Notes: generated by a model from the sequence alone, not told the origin. DNA of 64,000 nt from Oscillatoria acuminata PCC 6304 (GCF_000317105.1 NC_019693.1:2356001-2420000), one strand, 5' to 3'. Positions 45,692 through 54,691 are shown, counted from the stretch's first letter. A program made the numbers and translations.

Positions 45692-47392
45692 ATGACAAAA
45701 ATATTAGTTATTGAAGATACAGCGGAAATTCTGAACAACATCCTCGATTTTCTTGAAGCTGAAGATTTTGAAGGAAGTGGGGCTACCAATGGACGGGAAG
45801 GGGTTGAACTGGCAAAATCTGAGGGGTTCGATCTGATTATTTGCGATATTATGATGCCCGAACTCGATGGGTATGGGGTATTACAAGCATTAAGAGCGGA
45901 TCCGAATACCGTCAATATTCCCTTGATTTTTTTGACGGCAAAGGGCGACCGCTCGGACGTGCGGCAAGGGATGAACCTGGGTGCGGATGATTATCTCACG
46001 AAACCCTTTACTCAGAAAGAATTACTAGAGGCAATTGAAGCGAGACTAAGGCGAACGGGACAGCAAACCGAACAGCTTAAGCAAGTGTCAGAACAACTTA
46101 ATCTGTTAGAAAAATTTGACTCCCTTACGGGTTTACCGAATTTGTCCGGATTAGAGGGAAAAGAGGGTTTATTGGAAGAGGCGATCGCCCAAAGTCAGGG
46201 CAGAAATACCCTTGTTCCCTTTTTGCTTTTAGGCTTGGATAAATTTGGTCGAATTAATGAGACTATTAGTTATGGAAAAGGTGACCTAATTTTACAACAG
46301 GTGGCCCGCCGCCTCATGGATTTTATCGAACAACTGGATGGAGGCGGTGTAGTTCGGATCGGGGGTGACGAGTTTGGAATTGTGTTGCCTGCGGTGAGTG
46401 AGAAAGAAACTGCCTTGGCGATCGCCCAAAAATTATTACAAGAAATCGCTCAACCCTACCAGATTGAACGCAAATCCATTCCCCTCACCGCCTCAATCGG
46501 CATCGCCTTTTATCCCACTATCTCCAATGTGGAAGAACTCCGCAGACAATCCGGGGTAGCAATGGGAGAAGTCAAGCAAGCTGGGGGAAATTCTTGTAAA
46601 ATCTATACCCGTCCTCTATTTGGATTTGATACCGCCAAGGAGTTGGAACTCGCCTCGGATTTACGGCGCAGTTGGGAGCAAAAACAACTGCAAGTTTTTT
46701 ATCAGCCCCGCATCGATCTCCGGAAGAAAAAAATCACGTCAGTTGCAGCAGTCCCCTATTGGGATCATCCCCGATTTGGACCGATTAACCCCACTAAAGT
46801 CATGTCTTTAGCCCAAGAAGTGGGACTGGTGCGAGAGATGAGTGAGTGGATGTTACGAATCGCTTGTCAGCAGGGGAAAATATGGCAGAATGAAGCTAAA
46901 CTCTCCGTCCGCATCTCGACGAGCATCTCGGAACCATTGCTAAATGATGTAAATATCACAACGATACTCATTGAGGTTTTAAAAAGCACGGGTCTCGACC
47001 CTCGGTATTTGGAATTAGAGATTCCAGCCGAGGCGATCGCTAATACCAAAAACCTGAATGCACTAGCTTCTCAATTCCTCCAATTCAAACGGCTAGGATT
47101 GCACCTCACCATCGCCCAATTTGGTGTCGCCCAAAGTTCCCTCAATTATCTGGGAAATTTGGGCTTGGATAGTCTTAAAATCTCGCGGAGTTTGATTGGC
47201 AATCCCACTCAAAATGCTCCCATTCTGAATGCCCTGATCCAAATGGCCCACGGCATCAATTTAAGGGCGATCGCTGACGGGGTGGAATCCGAAGCTCAAG
47301 TTAATGTGTTGAAAAAACAAAAATGTGACGAAATTCAACAAGAAACAGCGGTTTCTGAACGTGAAATTAGGCGATTGTTCGGTAAACGATAA
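45692..47392 (+). CDS. response regulator with GGDEF and degenerate EAL domain
   Basis: Two-component output protein for cyclic-di-GMP signalling, 566 residues. REC domain residues 1-120 with phospho-acceptor Asp52 in LIICDIMMPELDG and Lys in DDYLTKPF. The GGDEF domain is intact: FDSLTGLPN, then RIGGDEFGIVL at 222-232, so it can make c-di-GMP. The C-terminal EAL domain has lost its catalytic signature: EALLRW is AAVPYW (352-357), the DDFG motif is AQFG, LKIDRS is LKISRS and AEGVE is ADGVE. It is probably a non-hydrolytic binding or scaffold domain. The sensor kinase is not adjacent. A repeat element begins one base after the stop. Confidence 0.93.
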   Translation: MTKILVIEDTAEILNNILDFLEAEDFEGSGATNGREGVELAKSEGFDLIICDIMMPELDGYGVLQALRADPNTVNIPLIFLTAKGDRSDVRQGMNLGADDYLTKPFTQKELLEAIEARLRRTGQQTEQLKQVSEQLNLLEKFDSLTGLPNLSGLEGKEGLLEEAIAQSQGRNTLVPFLLLGLDKFGRINETISYGKGDLILQQVARRLMDFIEQLDGGGVVRIGGDEFGIVLPAVSEKETALAIAQKLLQEIAQPYQIERKSIPLTASIGIAFYPTISNVEELRRQSGVAMGEVKQAGGNSCKIYTRPLFGFDTAKELELASDLRRSWEQKQLQVFYQPRIDLRKKKITSVAAVPYWDHPRFGPINPTKVMSLAQEVGLVREMSEWMLRIACQQGKIWQNEAKLSVRISTSISEPLLNDVNITTILIEVLKSTGLDPRYLELEIPAEAIANTKNLNALASQFLQFKRLGLHLTIAQFGVAQSSLNYLGNLGLDSLKISRSLIGNPTQNAPILNALIQMAHGINLRAIADGVESEAQVNVLKKQKCDEIQQETAVSEREIRRLFGKR

Positions 47393-47393
47393 A

Positions 47394-47550
47394 GGGACCA
47401 TCTCAATTTTGAAAAGAGACCTAACCCCCCAGCCCCCTTCCCTAAGAGGGAAGGGGGAGCCGGAAGGGCTAGTCTCAAAGCCCCTCCCCTCTTAGGGGAG
47501 GGGTTTGGGGAGAGGTCCAACTGGTTTTTAAGCACAATTAAGATGCTCCC
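47394..47550. repeat. GGGAGCAT-ended repeat element (second copy, inverted orientation)
   Basis: 157 bases, GGGACCATCTCAATTTTG at the left and CACAATTAAGATGCTCCC at the right. Read on the minus strand it begins GGGAGCATCTTAATTGTG, then TTAAAAACCAGTTGGACC, matching the left end of the 18.5-kb element (TAAAAACCAGTCGGACC). Inside is one AGGGAAGGGGG palindrome and a second palindrome CCCCTCCCCT/AGGGGAGGGG. It starts one base after the REC-GGDEF stop. Confidence 0.8.
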
Positions 47551-47608
47551 GACCCGATTACGCCTGTACTACTTTTTCAAACCAATCGTGACAACCCAGA
47601 ATTCAAAA

Positions 47609-48631
47609 ATGCCCGTTCTTTCCCCTGAATTGCAAACCAAACTTGCAACCCCTCTGAAAATTGGTCACCTGGCGGTTAAAAGTCGGGTCTTGCAATCCCC
47701 TTTATCTGGGGTTACAGATTTAGTCTTTCGTCGCCTGGTCCGTCGCTATGCACCGGACTCGATGATGTACACCGAAATGGTGCAAGCGAGCAGTTTGCGC
47801 TATCTGCGGGAGGTCCCAAAAATTATGGAAGTGGACCCGAATGAACGACCGATTAGTATTCAACTCTTTGACTGTCGTCCCGATTTCTTAGCGGAGGCGG
47901 CATTGATGGCGGTGGCAGAAGGGGCGGATACCATTGATATTAATATGGGCTGCCCGGTGAATAAAATTACCAAAAATGGCGGGGGTTCTTCGTTGTTACG
48001 GGACCCCAAAACTGCCGAGGCGATCGTCCGTGCCGTAGTCAAAGCGGTAGCAGTCCCGGTGACGGTGAAAACCCGGATTGGTTGGTCGGATCAGGAGATT
48101 AATATCCTCGACTTTGCCAAGGGAATGGAGGATGCGGGTGCGGCAATGATTACTATTCATGGACGGACTCGGGACCAAGGATATCATGGCAGTGCCAAGT
48201 GGGACTGGATTCGACGAGTTAAGGAGGTGCTGTCGATTCCAGTGATTGGGAATGGGGATATTTTTTCGGTGGAAATGGCGGTACGCTGTTTGGAGGAAAC
48301 CGGGGCCGATGGGGTGATGTGTTCCCGGGGGACCTTGGGGTATCCGTTTTTAGTGGGAGAGATTGACCATTTCCTGAAAACTGGGGAGGAGTTGTCTGCA
48401 CCCACTCCCATTCAGCGATTGGAATGTGCGAAGGAGCATTTACGCGGGTTGTGGGAGTACAAAGGCGATCGCGGTGTCCAACAGGCGCGAAAGCATTTGA
48501 CTTGGTATGTGAAAGGGTTTTACGGTGCCGGAGAACTCCGGGATCAGTTAGCCCGAGTGGAGTCAGTGGCCCAGGGATGCGAGTTAATCGATCGCGCGAT
48601 CAACCAACAACAAACAACCAGTGACCAATGA
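47609..48631 (+). CDS. dus: tRNA-dihydrouridine synthase
   Basis: Flavoenzyme that reduces uridines in the D-loop of tRNA with NADPH. TIM-barrel motifs: VLQSPLSGVTDLVFRRLVRR, TEMVQASSLRYL, MGCPVNKITKNGGGSSLLRD with the catalytic Cys in GCPV, TVKTRIGW, TIHGRTRDQGYHGSAKWDWI and VIGNGDIFS. 340 residues from the ATG at 47609 (MPVLSPELQTKL). An earlier in-frame ATG at 47543 falls inside the end of the repeat element (AAGATGCTCCC) and is rejected as the start. Cytoplasmic housekeeping gene. Confidence 0.95.
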   Translation: MPVLSPELQTKLATPLKIGHLAVKSRVLQSPLSGVTDLVFRRLVRRYAPDSMMYTEMVQASSLRYLREVPKIMEVDPNERPISIQLFDCRPDFLAEAALMAVAEGADTIDINMGCPVNKITKNGGGSSLLRDPKTAEAIVRAVVKAVAVPVTVKTRIGWSDQEINILDFAKGMEDAGAAMITIHGRTRDQGYHGSAKWDWIRRVKEVLSIPVIGNGDIFSVEMAVRCLEETGADGVMCSRGTLGYPFLVGEIDHFLKTGEELSAPTPIQRLECAKEHLRGLWEYKGDRGVQQARKHLTWYVKGFYGAGELRDQLARVESVAQGCELIDRAINQQQTTSDQ

Positions 48632-48647
48632 CCAATGACCAATCACC

Positions 48648-50912
48648 TTAATCAGCAGCATTGCTCAAACGTCGCAGATTCAGCACATCGCTGATTTGGC
48701 GAATTTGGTTAAAGGTGCGTTCGAGTTGCTTGAGATCGCAAATATCGATCCCCAGTTCGATGGTTGCTGGTTTACCCATGTAGGTTTTCACGTTGGCGCT
48801 GCGGACGTTGACATTGTTATCTTTCAATCGAGACAAAATGTCATTGAGGACGCCGACGCGATCGAGCACTTGGATGGAAATCTCAACGGGATAGCTTTGA
48901 GGACGGCCCTCGGAGCAATCTGTGGGATTCCAGTTGACGGGGACGAGGCGATCGCCGGGAATCCCTTGGACGTTGGAACAGCCTTGGCGGTGAATGGAAA
49001 TGCCCCGATCGCCCAGGGTAACAATCCCAATAATGGATTCTCCGGGGATCGGTGTACAACATCGCGCCAGATGATAGACCAATCCCTCGACTCCGGCGAT
49101 CGGGTGTTTTCCTTTTGTCTGTGCCGGGGGAAGCGCGGCCCTGACGGTAACTCCGGGCAGTAACAAGGGCTGAGTCTGAGCTAAGGTTTGGCGATCGGTG
49201 ACTTCACCTCGGAGGCGATGGACCACTTGATTGATAGTGAGTTCTCCATAGCCGACTGCGGCGAGTAAATCCTCCACACTGTGGTAATTGCAGCGTTGAG
49301 CCACTTGCATCATTTGTTCAGATTTAAGCAAGGATTCAAATCCATTTTTGCCCAATTCTTTTTCCAACATATCCCGACCCCGTTGGACATTCTCATCGCG
49401 ATGCGATCGCTTGTACCACTGGCGAATTCGAGTTTTCGCCGTAGTCGTAATCGCGAAATTCAGCCAATCTAAACTCGGATGACAATTTTTCTGGGTGAGA
49501 ATCTCAACGATATCCCCATTATTTAAAGGAGTATCCAAGGTGACCAGTCGCTCATTCACCCGCGCCCCAGCACAATGGTTGCCGACTTCGGTATGAATTC
49601 TATAGGCAAAATCCACCGGGGTTGCCCCTTGTTTGAGGGAGATTAAATCCCCTTGAGGTGTGAAGACATAGACATCTTCATCAAATAAATTATCCTTAAC
49701 ATTTTCCAGATACTCTTGAGCATCTTTGAGGTCACTTTGCCATTCCAATAGCTGCCGTAACCAGGTGAATTTCTCATCATCGTTATTGAGTTTACTGTAG
49801 CTGGATCCGGCTTCTTTATATTTCCAGTGGGCGGCGATCCCGTACTCGGCAACGTGATGCATTTCTACGGTGCGGATTTGCACTTCAATGGGCCTGCCTG
49901 TCGGTCCGAGGACGACGGTATGCAAGGATTGATAGCGGTTGGGTTTGGGTAGGCCGATATAGTCTTTGAATCGACCGGGTAGCGGACGGAAGGCATCATG
50001 GGCGATCGCCAGGGCTCGGTAGCATTCTTCGCTTTTTTGGACGAGAATTCTCACCGCTGCAACGTCGTAGATTTCTTCAAATTTTTTGTTCTGGCGCTGC
50101 ATTTTTTGATAGATCCCGTACAGATGCTTGGGACGTCCGCTGACTTCGGTGCAACCGATCCCCAGTTCTTCAAGGCGCAGTCGCAGGGTTTCGGTGACTT
50201 TGTTCAGACGGTTTTCGCGGTCGATCCGTTTTTCGGCGACGAGATCCTGCATCTGGCGGTAGGAGTCGGGTTCGAGGTACTTAAAGGATAGGTCTTCGAG
50301 TTCCCATTTAAACCGACCGATCCCCAGGCGATTGGCTAGGGGTGCAAAAATTTCTCGGGTTTCCAAGGCGATGCGCTGGCGCTTGACATCGGCGAGGGAC
50401 TCTAGGGTTCGCATATTGTGGAGGCGATCGGCTAGTTTCACCACGATCACTCGGATATCTTTGGCCATTGCCAGAAACATCCTGCGGAAGTTCTCTGCTT
50501 GCCTTTCGGTTTTGCTGGAGAAGTTAAATTTGGAGAGTTTGGTGACGCCTTCGACGAGTTGGCGGACTTCTTCCCCGAAGCGTTCTTGGATTTCGTCGGG
50601 GGTGACTTCGGTATCTTCGACCACATCATGCAAAAACCCAGCGGCAATCATGGCGCTGCTGCCACCGAGTTCCCGCAGGAGTCCGGCAACGGCGATCGGA
50701 TGGATGATATAGGGTTCGCCGGATTTGCGCCGCTGACATTCATGAAGTTGATAGGCAAATTCAAAGGCGCGACAGATCAGGGAGTTATCGTTCTGGGAGA
50801 GGTCGGCGAGGGCTGAGGGGGGAGATTCGTTATAGGAGATTAAACAGGTTTGCAGCCATTCGGGAATCTCGACATCAAAGGAGCAGGTTGGAGCAACGGG
50901 GTTCATTATCAT
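48648..50912 (-). CDS. spoT: bifunctional (p)ppGpp synthase/hydrolase, Rel/SpoT
   Basis: Makes and breaks the stringent alarmone (p)ppGpp. 754 residues. N-terminal HD hydrolase domain: FLHDVVEDTEVTPDEI and LADRLHNMRTL. The synthetase domain has RFKDYIGLPKPNRYQSLHT and EVQIRTVEMHHVAEYGIAAH; TGS domain (DEDVYVFTPQGDLISLKQGA) and a C-terminal ACT domain (VGVLNDILSRLKDNNVNVRS) follow. Both catalytic halves keep their motifs, so bifunctional. Cyanobacteria generally have one long RSH protein, so this is probably the only one. Start ATG at 50912; the second Met two codons on is equally possible. Monocistronic. Confidence 0.95.
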   Translation of the reverse strand: MIMNPVAPTCSFDVEIPEWLQTCLISYNESPPSALADLSQNDNSLICRAFEFAYQLHECQRRKSGEPYIIHPIAVAGLLRELGGSSAMIAAGFLHDVVEDTEVTPDEIQERFGEEVRQLVEGVTKLSKFNFSSKTERQAENFRRMFLAMAKDIRVIVVKLADRLHNMRTLESLADVKRQRIALETREIFAPLANRLGIGRFKWELEDLSFKYLEPDSYRQMQDLVAEKRIDRENRLNKVTETLRLRLEELGIGCTEVSGRPKHLYGIYQKMQRQNKKFEEIYDVAAVRILVQKSEECYRALAIAHDAFRPLPGRFKDYIGLPKPNRYQSLHTVVLGPTGRPIEVQIRTVEMHHVAEYGIAAHWKYKEAGSSYSKLNNDDEKFTWLRQLLEWQSDLKDAQEYLENVKDNLFDEDVYVFTPQGDLISLKQGATPVDFAYRIHTEVGNHCAGARVNERLVTLDTPLNNGDIVEILTQKNCHPSLDWLNFAITTTAKTRIRQWYKRSHRDENVQRGRDMLEKELGKNGFESLLKSEQMMQVAQRCNYHSVEDLLAAVGYGELTINQVVHRLRGEVTDRQTLAQTQPLLLPGVTVRAALPPAQTKGKHPIAGVEGLVYHLARCCTPIPGESIIGIVTLGDRGISIHRQGCSNVQGIPGDRLVPVNWNPTDCSEGRPQSYPVEISIQVLDRVGVLNDILSRLKDNNVNVRSANVKTYMGKPATIELGIDICDLKQLERTFNQIRQISDVLNLRRLSNAAD

Positions 50913-51193
50913 AAGACTGTCTGAAGGATTAATAATGGGGTGGACTTGAGAAGATTTATCAATTTTAGGGCATTTATTGTATCTTCAGATACAGAAAGCC
51001 CGAAATGAGTAGCTAATAGCTGAGGGTGCAAGGTCCCTATTGCGAGGTGGGCCGGAAATTGGTAAATCCCTAAGCTCTTCACACCGGGCAAGACACTCTG
51101 CATCCCTCAGGCTTGCAATTTATATCTAAGTTAAAGTTTTATTAAATTGTACGGATTGCCTACTTTATCAATATAGACAACTTTCTTCAACTT

Positions 51194-51565
51194 ATGCTGC
51201 CGGATATTCATGCCCAGTGTTATCAAAATTTGATGCAAGCACTAAGCCAATTAGCTGAAACGGTTAATGCGCCGAATCCTGATCAAGGGACGGTGCGAGC
51301 CAGTACACTTGAAATGCAACAATTTTTTCAGGAGCAAATCTTGAGCTTAGGGATGGATGAGCTAGACCCTGGAATGGTGTCCCTGGTGCAGTCGGTTCAA
51401 ACGGAACTGCATAAGCAAATCCGGTTGTTGGGAAATGACGTGATGTTTTTAGTTTCGGCCCGACAACCGGAGACCCTGGAGCGACGTTGGTCTGAGGTCC
51501 GCGATCGCCTTAAAGGTTGCATCGGCTACTGCGAGGCCATTTTGTCGATCCCCGCCCCGAATTAA
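51194..51565 (+). CDS. PatD-like protein
   Basis: 123 residues, helical, soluble. The sequence (MLPDIHAQCYQNLMQALSQL, then MQQFFQEQILSLGMDELDP, VQTELHKQIRLLGNDVMFLV, and RDRLKGCIGYCEAIL) is the pattern I associate with the heterocyst-frequency protein PatD, which in Anabaena modulates FtsZ and heterocyst spacing. Homologues exist in non-heterocystous cyanobacteria, so it does not prove heterocyst formation here. The family call is from memory and should be treated as probable. ATG start, 112 bases ahead of the zinc-ribbon gene on the same strand. Confidence 0.65.
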   Translation: MLPDIHAQCYQNLMQALSQLAETVNAPNPDQGTVRASTLEMQQFFQEQILSLGMDELDPGMVSLVQSVQTELHKQIRLLGNDVMFLVSARQPETLERRWSEVRDRLKGCIGYCEAILSIPAPN

Positions 51566-51676
51566 GTTCCAGGGGCCTGGGTTAAGATCCGGATGGGCGA
51601 TCGCCGATCCTGGACTGTCTAGCCCCAATTCGTTCCAAGTCCCATTTTTGAAGGTGTAACCGGGAAAGAAAGAGCA

Positions 51677-52243
51677 ATGCAATGCCCAAAAGATAAGAAT
51701 GAGACCCTAGTCGATGGATTTTTGTCCGGGGATCTCCCCGTCAAGCACTGCGTGGAATGTCAAGGCAGTTGGATTTCCTCAACCGACTACGAACCCTGGC
51801 GATCGCAGCAACGTCGGCAGATGGTCCCCCCAACCTATGTGACTCGCGAAGTTGGCCGAGACTTCATTCCCCCTGAGACGGACATGAAAGCGGGATTATG
51901 TCCAGAATGTAATCGCTACCTTTCCCGTTCCAAAGTAATGGCAAAAAACCCGTTCTATGTGGAACGCTGTCCCAGTTGTGGCGGGTTCTGGTGCGATCGC
52001 GGGGAATGGGAAATTCTGGAAGAACTAGAACTCCATGATAGCCTAGAACAGATTTTTTCGGGGGAATGGCAAGCCCGAGTGCGATCGGTCCTTCAATCTG
52101 AAAAAGAACGCGATGCCACCATCGACAAATTAGGTCCAGACGTTGCGGAAATGGTCTTCCAACTCGCGGAAGTTCTCGAACAACACCCCAATGGCGATTT
52201 CGGCGTCGCCTATTTAATGCGTCGCTTTGATAGACCGCAATGA
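51677..52243 (+). CDS. TFIIB-type zinc-ribbon protein
   Basis: 188 residues with two zinc ribbons of the zf-TFIIB family: MQCPKD ... VKHCVECQGSWIS at the N-terminus and GLCPECNRYLSR ... ERCPSCGGFWCDRGEWE in the middle, each ribbon having two CxxC-type knuckles. The rest is helical and acidic. Found widely in cyanobacteria; no function is established, and DNA or RNA binding is only a guess. The start is well placed before the first ribbon. A long repeat region follows immediately. Confidence 0.8.
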   Translation: MQCPKDKNETLVDGFLSGDLPVKHCVECQGSWISSTDYEPWRSQQRRQMVPPTYVTREVGRDFIPPETDMKAGLCPECNRYLSRSKVMAKNPFYVERCPSCGGFWCDRGEWEILEELELHDSLEQIFSGEWQARVRSVLQSEKERDATIDKLGPDVAEMVFQLAEVLEQHPNGDFGVAYLMRRFDRPQ

Positions 52244-52246
52244 GGA

Positions 52247-52607
52247 GATAGGGGAGATGGGGGGGATTGGGGAGATGGGGAGGATGGGGAGGATGGGGAG
52301 GATGGGGAGGATGGGGAGGATGGGTAACTCCTCGTTACATGGCTCTGCCATGTAATGCTCTTATGGAGGCTCTGCCTCCAGTCCGGCAAGCAGACGGCAG
52401 AGCCGCAAGAAGCCCGTGTCACGGCAGAGCCATGACACGAGAAGCACTTCCAGTCCCATCCACCCCATCCCCCCCCATCTCCCCAATCTCCCCAATCTCC
52501 CCTATCCACCCCATCTCCCCCATCTCCCCCATCTCCCCCATCTCCCCTATCCCCCCAATCTCCCCCACCTCCCCCATCTCCGATCCAATAACCAACCACG
52601 AACAAAC
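52247..52607. repeat. nested inverted-repeat region with low-complexity arms
   Basis: A G-rich arm of (GGGGAGGAT)n units (about 52256-52323) faces a C-rich arm of CCCCATCTC-type units (about 52462-52580) on the same strand, so the two arms are complementary. Between them are three palindromes sharing a GGCTCTGCC / GGCAGAGCC core: 52335-52355 (TTACATGGCTCTGCCATGTAA), 52364-52380 (TGGAGGCTCTGCCTCCA) and 52415-52439. Non-coding, though a frame of the next gene reads through the C-rich arm as His-Leu-Pro repeats. Confidence 0.8.
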
Positions 52608-54263
52608 ATGAATGACGCTTTATTTTGTGTAGAAAATCTGCGAGTTGCCTACCCTTCCGGACGTGGTGGGGGTGGGAGTGAGTCGGTTTGGGCGGTGGAT
52701 GGGGTGTCTTTTACCCTGTCACCGGGGGAACGGATGGGACTGGTGGGAGAATCGGGTTGCGGGAAGTCTACTTTAGGACGGGCAGCGATGCGATTGTTGC
52801 CTCCTTCTAGCTTAGTCGAGGGACAGGTTTATTTTAAGGGTCAGCCAGTATTTGACTTGACCCCCTCGGAGTTACGCCGGTTTCGGGGAGAAGCTGTGGC
52901 CCTGATTTTTCAAGACCCGATGACGAGGTTAGACCCTTTGATGACAATTGGGGAGCATTGTATAGAGACCCTAAAGGCTCATCAACCGAATTTAAGCCGA
53001 AAAGAGGCCAAGGAGAAGGCAGTCGCTACCTTAGATGCGGTGAAGATTCCGGCAGCGCGATGGTCCCAATATCCTCATGAGTTTAGTGGGGGGATGCGCC
53101 AACGGGTGGCGATCGCCTTGGCACTATTGCTAGATCCCAAGTTAATTGTCGCCGATGAACCAACCACCAGTTTAGATGTGACGGTTTCAGCGGAAATTTT
53201 ACAGGAACTCACTCGTCTGTGTCGGGACCGGGATTTGGCCCTGTTGCTGATTTCTCACGATTTGGCAATGGTGGGGGAATATTGCGATCGCATTGCGGTC
53301 ATGTATAAAGGCAAAATGGTGGAAACTGGCAAAACTCAAGAGGTTTTGTTTAATCCGCAACATCCTTATACACAATCCCTGCTCAAAGCTGCTTTACATA
53401 TTCAGGCGATCGACCCAGATGCTGTACAAACTCCTCCCGACCTTAAATCCACTCCTTTGCTGTCTCTGAAAGACTTACAGCAACACTATACCCTAGAAAC
53501 CAATTTACTCGATCGCTGGCTGTCGGGGAAACAAAACCAGACGATTAAAGCGGTGGATGGGGTCAATTTACAGATTTACAAAGGAGAAATTCTCGGGTTA
53601 GTGGGAGAATCGGGCTGTGGAAAAAGCACCCTCTCTCGCACGATTTTACAGTTGGTGACCCCTACGGGTGGTCAGGTGGAATTTTTAGGTCAGGAACTTA
53701 CCCAACTGTCCCGGCGGTCCATGCAGCAGCAACGCAGACAGATTCAAATGGTGTTTCAAGACCCCCACGCTTGTCTCAATCCGATGATGACGGTGGGACA
53801 AAGCATTGCTGACCCCCTGTTTATTCATAAGTTAGCAACTCCGGAGCAAGCTAAACAATTGGTGATCCAGATGTTAGAACGGGTGGGGTTAACTCCGGCA
53901 TCGGACTTTTACGATCGCTATCCTTCGGATTTGTCTGGGGGTCAACAGCAACGGGTGGCGATCGCCCGCGCTTTAATTACGCAACCCCAGTTACTGATTT
54001 GTGATGAGCCGGTGAGTATGTTAGATGCCAGCGTCCAAACTCAGGTGTTGGAGTTGATGTTGGAGTTAAAGCAGGAATTTAACCTGACTTATTTGTTTAT
54101 TACCCATGATTTGTGGGTGGCGCGGTTTTTCTGCGATCGCATTGCGGTGATGAATTCCGGGCAGATTGTAGAACTCGGCAACACTCGCGAGATTTTCACA
54201 AATCCTCAACATCCCTACACCAAAACCCTACTCAGTGCAGCACCGCTGTTAGCCAAAACTTAA
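52608..54263 (+). CDS. fused ABC ATPase, oligopeptide/nickel (DppD-DppF) type
   Basis: Two ABC ATPase domains in one chain, the layout of fused DppD-DppF or GsiA-type importers for peptides. Walker A GESGCGKSTLGRA and signature FSGGMRQRVAIALAL mark the first domain, GESGCGKSTLSRT and LSGGQQQRVAIARAL the second; both carry Walker B (LIVADEPTTSLD, LLICDEPVSMLD). 551 residues from ATG 52608 (MNDALFCVENLRVAYPS). The upstream frame from 52416 reads through the low-complexity repeat and is rejected. Permeases and binding protein are not in the window, so the substrate is open. A terminator follows. Confidence 0.92.
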   Translation: MNDALFCVENLRVAYPSGRGGGGSESVWAVDGVSFTLSPGERMGLVGESGCGKSTLGRAAMRLLPPSSLVEGQVYFKGQPVFDLTPSELRRFRGEAVALIFQDPMTRLDPLMTIGEHCIETLKAHQPNLSRKEAKEKAVATLDAVKIPAARWSQYPHEFSGGMRQRVAIALALLLDPKLIVADEPTTSLDVTVSAEILQELTRLCRDRDLALLLISHDLAMVGEYCDRIAVMYKGKMVETGKTQEVLFNPQHPYTQSLLKAALHIQAIDPDAVQTPPDLKSTPLLSLKDLQQHYTLETNLLDRWLSGKQNQTIKAVDGVNLQIYKGEILGLVGESGCGKSTLSRTILQLVTPTGGQVEFLGQELTQLSRRSMQQQRRQIQMVFQDPHACLNPMMTVGQSIADPLFIHKLATPEQAKQLVIQMLERVGLTPASDFYDRYPSDLSGGQQQRVAIARALITQPQLLICDEPVSMLDASVQTQVLELMLELKQEFNLTYLFITHDLWVARFFCDRIAVMNSGQIVELGNTREIFTNPQHPYTKTLLSAAPLLAKT

Positions 54264-54291
54264 AGAGAATTGGATCCATTGTTGGGTCAAC

Positions 54292-54327
54292 TCGTCCTCT
54301 TCCTGCGATCGGGGGAGGACGATTTTT
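54292..54327 (+). terminator. intrinsic terminator of the ABC ATPase gene
   Basis: TCGTCCTC (54292-54299) pairs with GGAGGACGA (54314-54322), followed by TTTTT. Confidence 0.75.
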
Positions 54328-54517
54328 ATGGCTTTTGAGATAAGTATATTTGCTGGTCACATATCATGAATATATAAAGTTTTATGTAAATTTCACTACA
54401 AATTGAGAGGCGATCGGTCATAATTAAATCAGATACCCAAAAACCCTTATTCAATTCGAGGATGGCAAGCCTCTGATCGGCGTTAACCACCGATGGGATG
54501 GGAAGCCAGATAAAGCC

Positions 54518-54631
54518 ATGACACCTGAAATTATCAACAGCTTATGGATTCTGCTAGTTATAACGATGTTCAGCATCGTCTATTGCCCTTTACTCTGTTG
54601 GATTCTCCCCAACCGAAGCGGCACCGCATAG
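54518..54631 (+). CDS. 37-residue single-helix membrane protein, unknown
   Basis: Complete short gene: MTPEIINSLWILLVITMFSI is the N-terminal half and the rest is VYCPLLCWILPNRSGTA. One hydrophobic helix (about residues 8-31) with two cysteines, and a short polar tail. Evidence for being real: an intact ATG-to-TAG frame, a purine-rich stretch (GGGATGGGAAG) upstream, and a strong intrinsic terminator starting 25 bases after the stop (54657-54685), with no other gene for it to serve. It does not match the small photosystem or b6f subunits I know (PsaI, PsbX, PsbY, PetG, PetL, PetN, PetM). Function unknown. Confidence 0.5.
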   Translation: MTPEIINSLWILLVITMFSIVYCPLLCWILPNRSGTA

Positions 54632-54656
54632 GGAAAACCGCCGTTGAAACCCCTCT

Positions 54657-54685
54657 CCCACGGCAGCAAACCGTGGGATTTTTTT
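54657..54685 (+). terminator. intrinsic terminator of the microprotein gene
   Basis: CCCACGG (54657-54663), loop CAGCAAA, CCGTGGG (54671-54677), then A and seven T. A strong, clean rho-independent terminator on the plus strand, seven bases before the stop of the convergent methyltransferase gene. Confidence 0.9.
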
Positions 54686-54691
54686 GCGAAG

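Noticed and set aside
45514-45915. Minus-strand frame of 133 residues overlapping the REC domain
   Set aside because: Mostly antisense to a well-supported response regulator, with no motif of its own and no ribosome site.
52416-52607. 64-residue N-terminal extension of the ABC ATPase, His-Leu-Pro repeats from a GTG
   Set aside because: It reads through the C-rich repeat arm and the family start MNDALFCVENLRV at 52608 is clear. The extension is low-complexity and lacks a ribosome site.
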